Assembly (NCBI GenBank): GCA_019113145.1
Contig: DXHZ01000044.1
Location: 1-44,316, forward strand
Origin: Candidatus Avanaerovorax faecigallinarum
GTDB taxonomy: Bacteria; Bacillota; Clostridia; Peptostreptococcales; Anaerovoracaceae
DNA length: 44,316 nt
Direction of reading: 5' to 3'
In this document: positions 43,515-44,316 of the stretch, piece by piece
Layout of the letters: every line of letters begins with the position of its first letter
Numbering within the stretch: the first letter of the stretch is position 1
The notes under the pieces: model-generated
What the model was told of the DNA's origin: nothing
Database searches by the model: none
Seen by the model: only the letters and a program-made list of their open reading frames with translations
Position numbers and translations under genes: made by a program

Positions 43515-44285
43515 ATGATAATAGGGGTGTATCAGTTTGCCAGTACCGGCGATATTACTTCAAACCTGAAAAAAATAACATACGCCATTAAATCCGCATC
43601 CGAAAAAGGAATTGACTTAATTGCTTTTCATGAATGCGCACTTTGCGGTTATCCTCCGATAGAATCAGAAATTGAAAAAATAAATAAGCAAGATATTGAC
43701 AATGCATTGAAAATAATTTCGGAAATTGCTGGAAGACTTTCAATAAATGTTGCGGTTGGTACCATCAGGTTTGAATCTAAGAAAAAATACAATTCAGTGA
43801 TTCTATTCGGCAGAGATGGAAGCATCAGAGGAATATACGACAAAAAAGCTTTATGGGGATGGGACGTGGATAATTTCGAACGTGGATCCAGTAGAGGAAT
43901 ATTTGATATAGAAGGTGTAAGGATTGGCTTTAGAATTTGTTTTGACGTGCGTTTTCCTGAACTTTTCAGAGAACTCTACTCAGAGAAGGCGGATCTGTGC
44001 ATTGTCTGTCTTTCTGATACATCAAAAGAGGAGAAGACGGAGAGGTATAACATAATAAAATCCCATCTTATATCGAGAGCGGTGGAGAACGTTATGACCG
44101 TAATATCTGTAAATAGCACTACGGATATTCAAACAGCACCGACTGCTGTATTCGACTGCAATGGCGAAACGATTATGGAAGCTGAAGTTGGTAAAGAAAT
44201 GATGCTGGTTTATGATTTTGAGAAACCGGAGGTCACCTTCGGGATGAGGGGCAGAATAGAGAACAACAAAAGATTTATAAAATGA
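43515..44285 (+). CDS. nitrilase-superfamily carbon-nitrogen hydrolase
   Basis: A 256-residue protein. The ATG at 43515 has GGAG nine bases upstream, inside a possible earlier start at 43500 that lacks a site. The catalytic triad of the superfamily is present: Glu40 in 'HECALCGYPP', Lys110 in 'YDKKALWG' and Cys142 in 'RICFDVRFPE'. Such enzymes hydrolyse amides such as omega-amidates or carbamoyl compounds; the substrate is unknown. The gene is visibly more A+T-rich than its neighbours, with many AAA, ATA and TTT codons, suggesting recent acquisition. The remaining 31 bases to the window end hold no recognisable gene start. Confidence 0.88.
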   Translation: MIIGVYQFASTGDITSNLKKITYAIKSASEKGIDLIAFHECALCGYPPIESEIEKINKQDIDNALKIISEIAGRLSINVAVGTIRFESKKKYNSVILFGRDGSIRGIYDKKALWGWDVDNFERGSSRGIFDIEGVRIGFRICFDVRFPELFRELYSEKADLCIVCLSDTSKEEKTERYNIIKSHLISRAVENVMTVISVNSTTDIQTAPTAVFDCNGETIMEAEVGKEMMLVYDFEKPEVTFGMRGRIENNKRFIK

Positions 44286-44316
44286 TTGAAAAAGTATTCT
44301 TTACAGCGACAAACAG

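Noticed and set aside
1-44316. CRISPR array, insertion sequence or prophage
   Set aside because: No regularly spaced direct repeats, transposase, integrase or phage structural genes were seen on either strand.

Overview
The window looks like a chromosomal segment of an anaerobic, amino-acid-fermenting Firmicute of the class Clostridia. Support comes from a Firmicutes-style rimP-nusA-ylxR-ylxQ-infB-rbfA-nrnA-truB-ribF cluster, a T-box leader on ileS, a LexA box of the Gram-positive type, strong AGGAGG ribosome sites, the selenium-linked YedF and several M20 amidohydrolases. The genus cannot be fixed from sequence alone. Base composition is intermediate in most genes and visibly more A+T-rich in the abiE pair and the last gene.

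Layout. 1-2740: end of yedF, a LysO-type exporter and a transglutaminase-like protein. 2741-3091: noncoding, ending in the lexA terminator. 3092-5384 (minus): lexA with its own SOS box, and an AbiEi/AbiEii toxin-antitoxin pair behind a consensus promoter with repeat operators. 5495-15860: a long plus-strand translation/RNA operon from rimP to ribF, with an EFR1-type flavodoxin-ferredoxin between infB and rbfA and a PucR regulator at the end. 15861-17510 (minus): PiT phosphate transporter and its DUF47 partner. 17684-19977: NhaC antiporter coupled to a PHP phosphoesterase. 20085-23315: catabolic operon of an ornithine cyclodeaminase-like enzyme, a threonine dehydratase-like enzyme and an M20 hydrolase, facing an aminotransferase (minus). 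24711-27108: XpaC and TelA. 27120-28923: tRNA-Leu(CAG), an acyltransferase, about 490 bases without a gene, and tRNA-Glu(CTC) on minus. 29050-33110: thrC, rpsO with a structured leader, and pnp. 33200-34391 (minus): a nuclease-like protein with a changed active site and a small membrane protein. 34521-38392: M20 hydrolase, multi-pass permease, M20 hydrolase. 38414-42916: T-box leader, type 2 ileS and rlmN. 42938-44285: a small P-loop protein and a nitrilase-family hydrolase.

How the genes fit together. Two themes stand out. One is core gene expression: transcription antitermination, translation initiation, ribosome maturation, RNA decay and charging of isoleucine tRNA. The other is uptake and breakdown of amino acids and N-acylated amino compounds: three M20 hydrolases, two PLP lyases, an aminotransferase, a ketimine-reductase-like enzyme, exporters and antiporters.

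The least explained stretch is 28439-28769. The 7-mer GTTTGCC or its complement occurs six times there and can form a nested or alternative fold. A longer form of the motif (AAAGTTTGCCG) occurs again at 2937-2947 in the other large noncoding gap. No CRISPR array, insertion sequence or prophage was seen.
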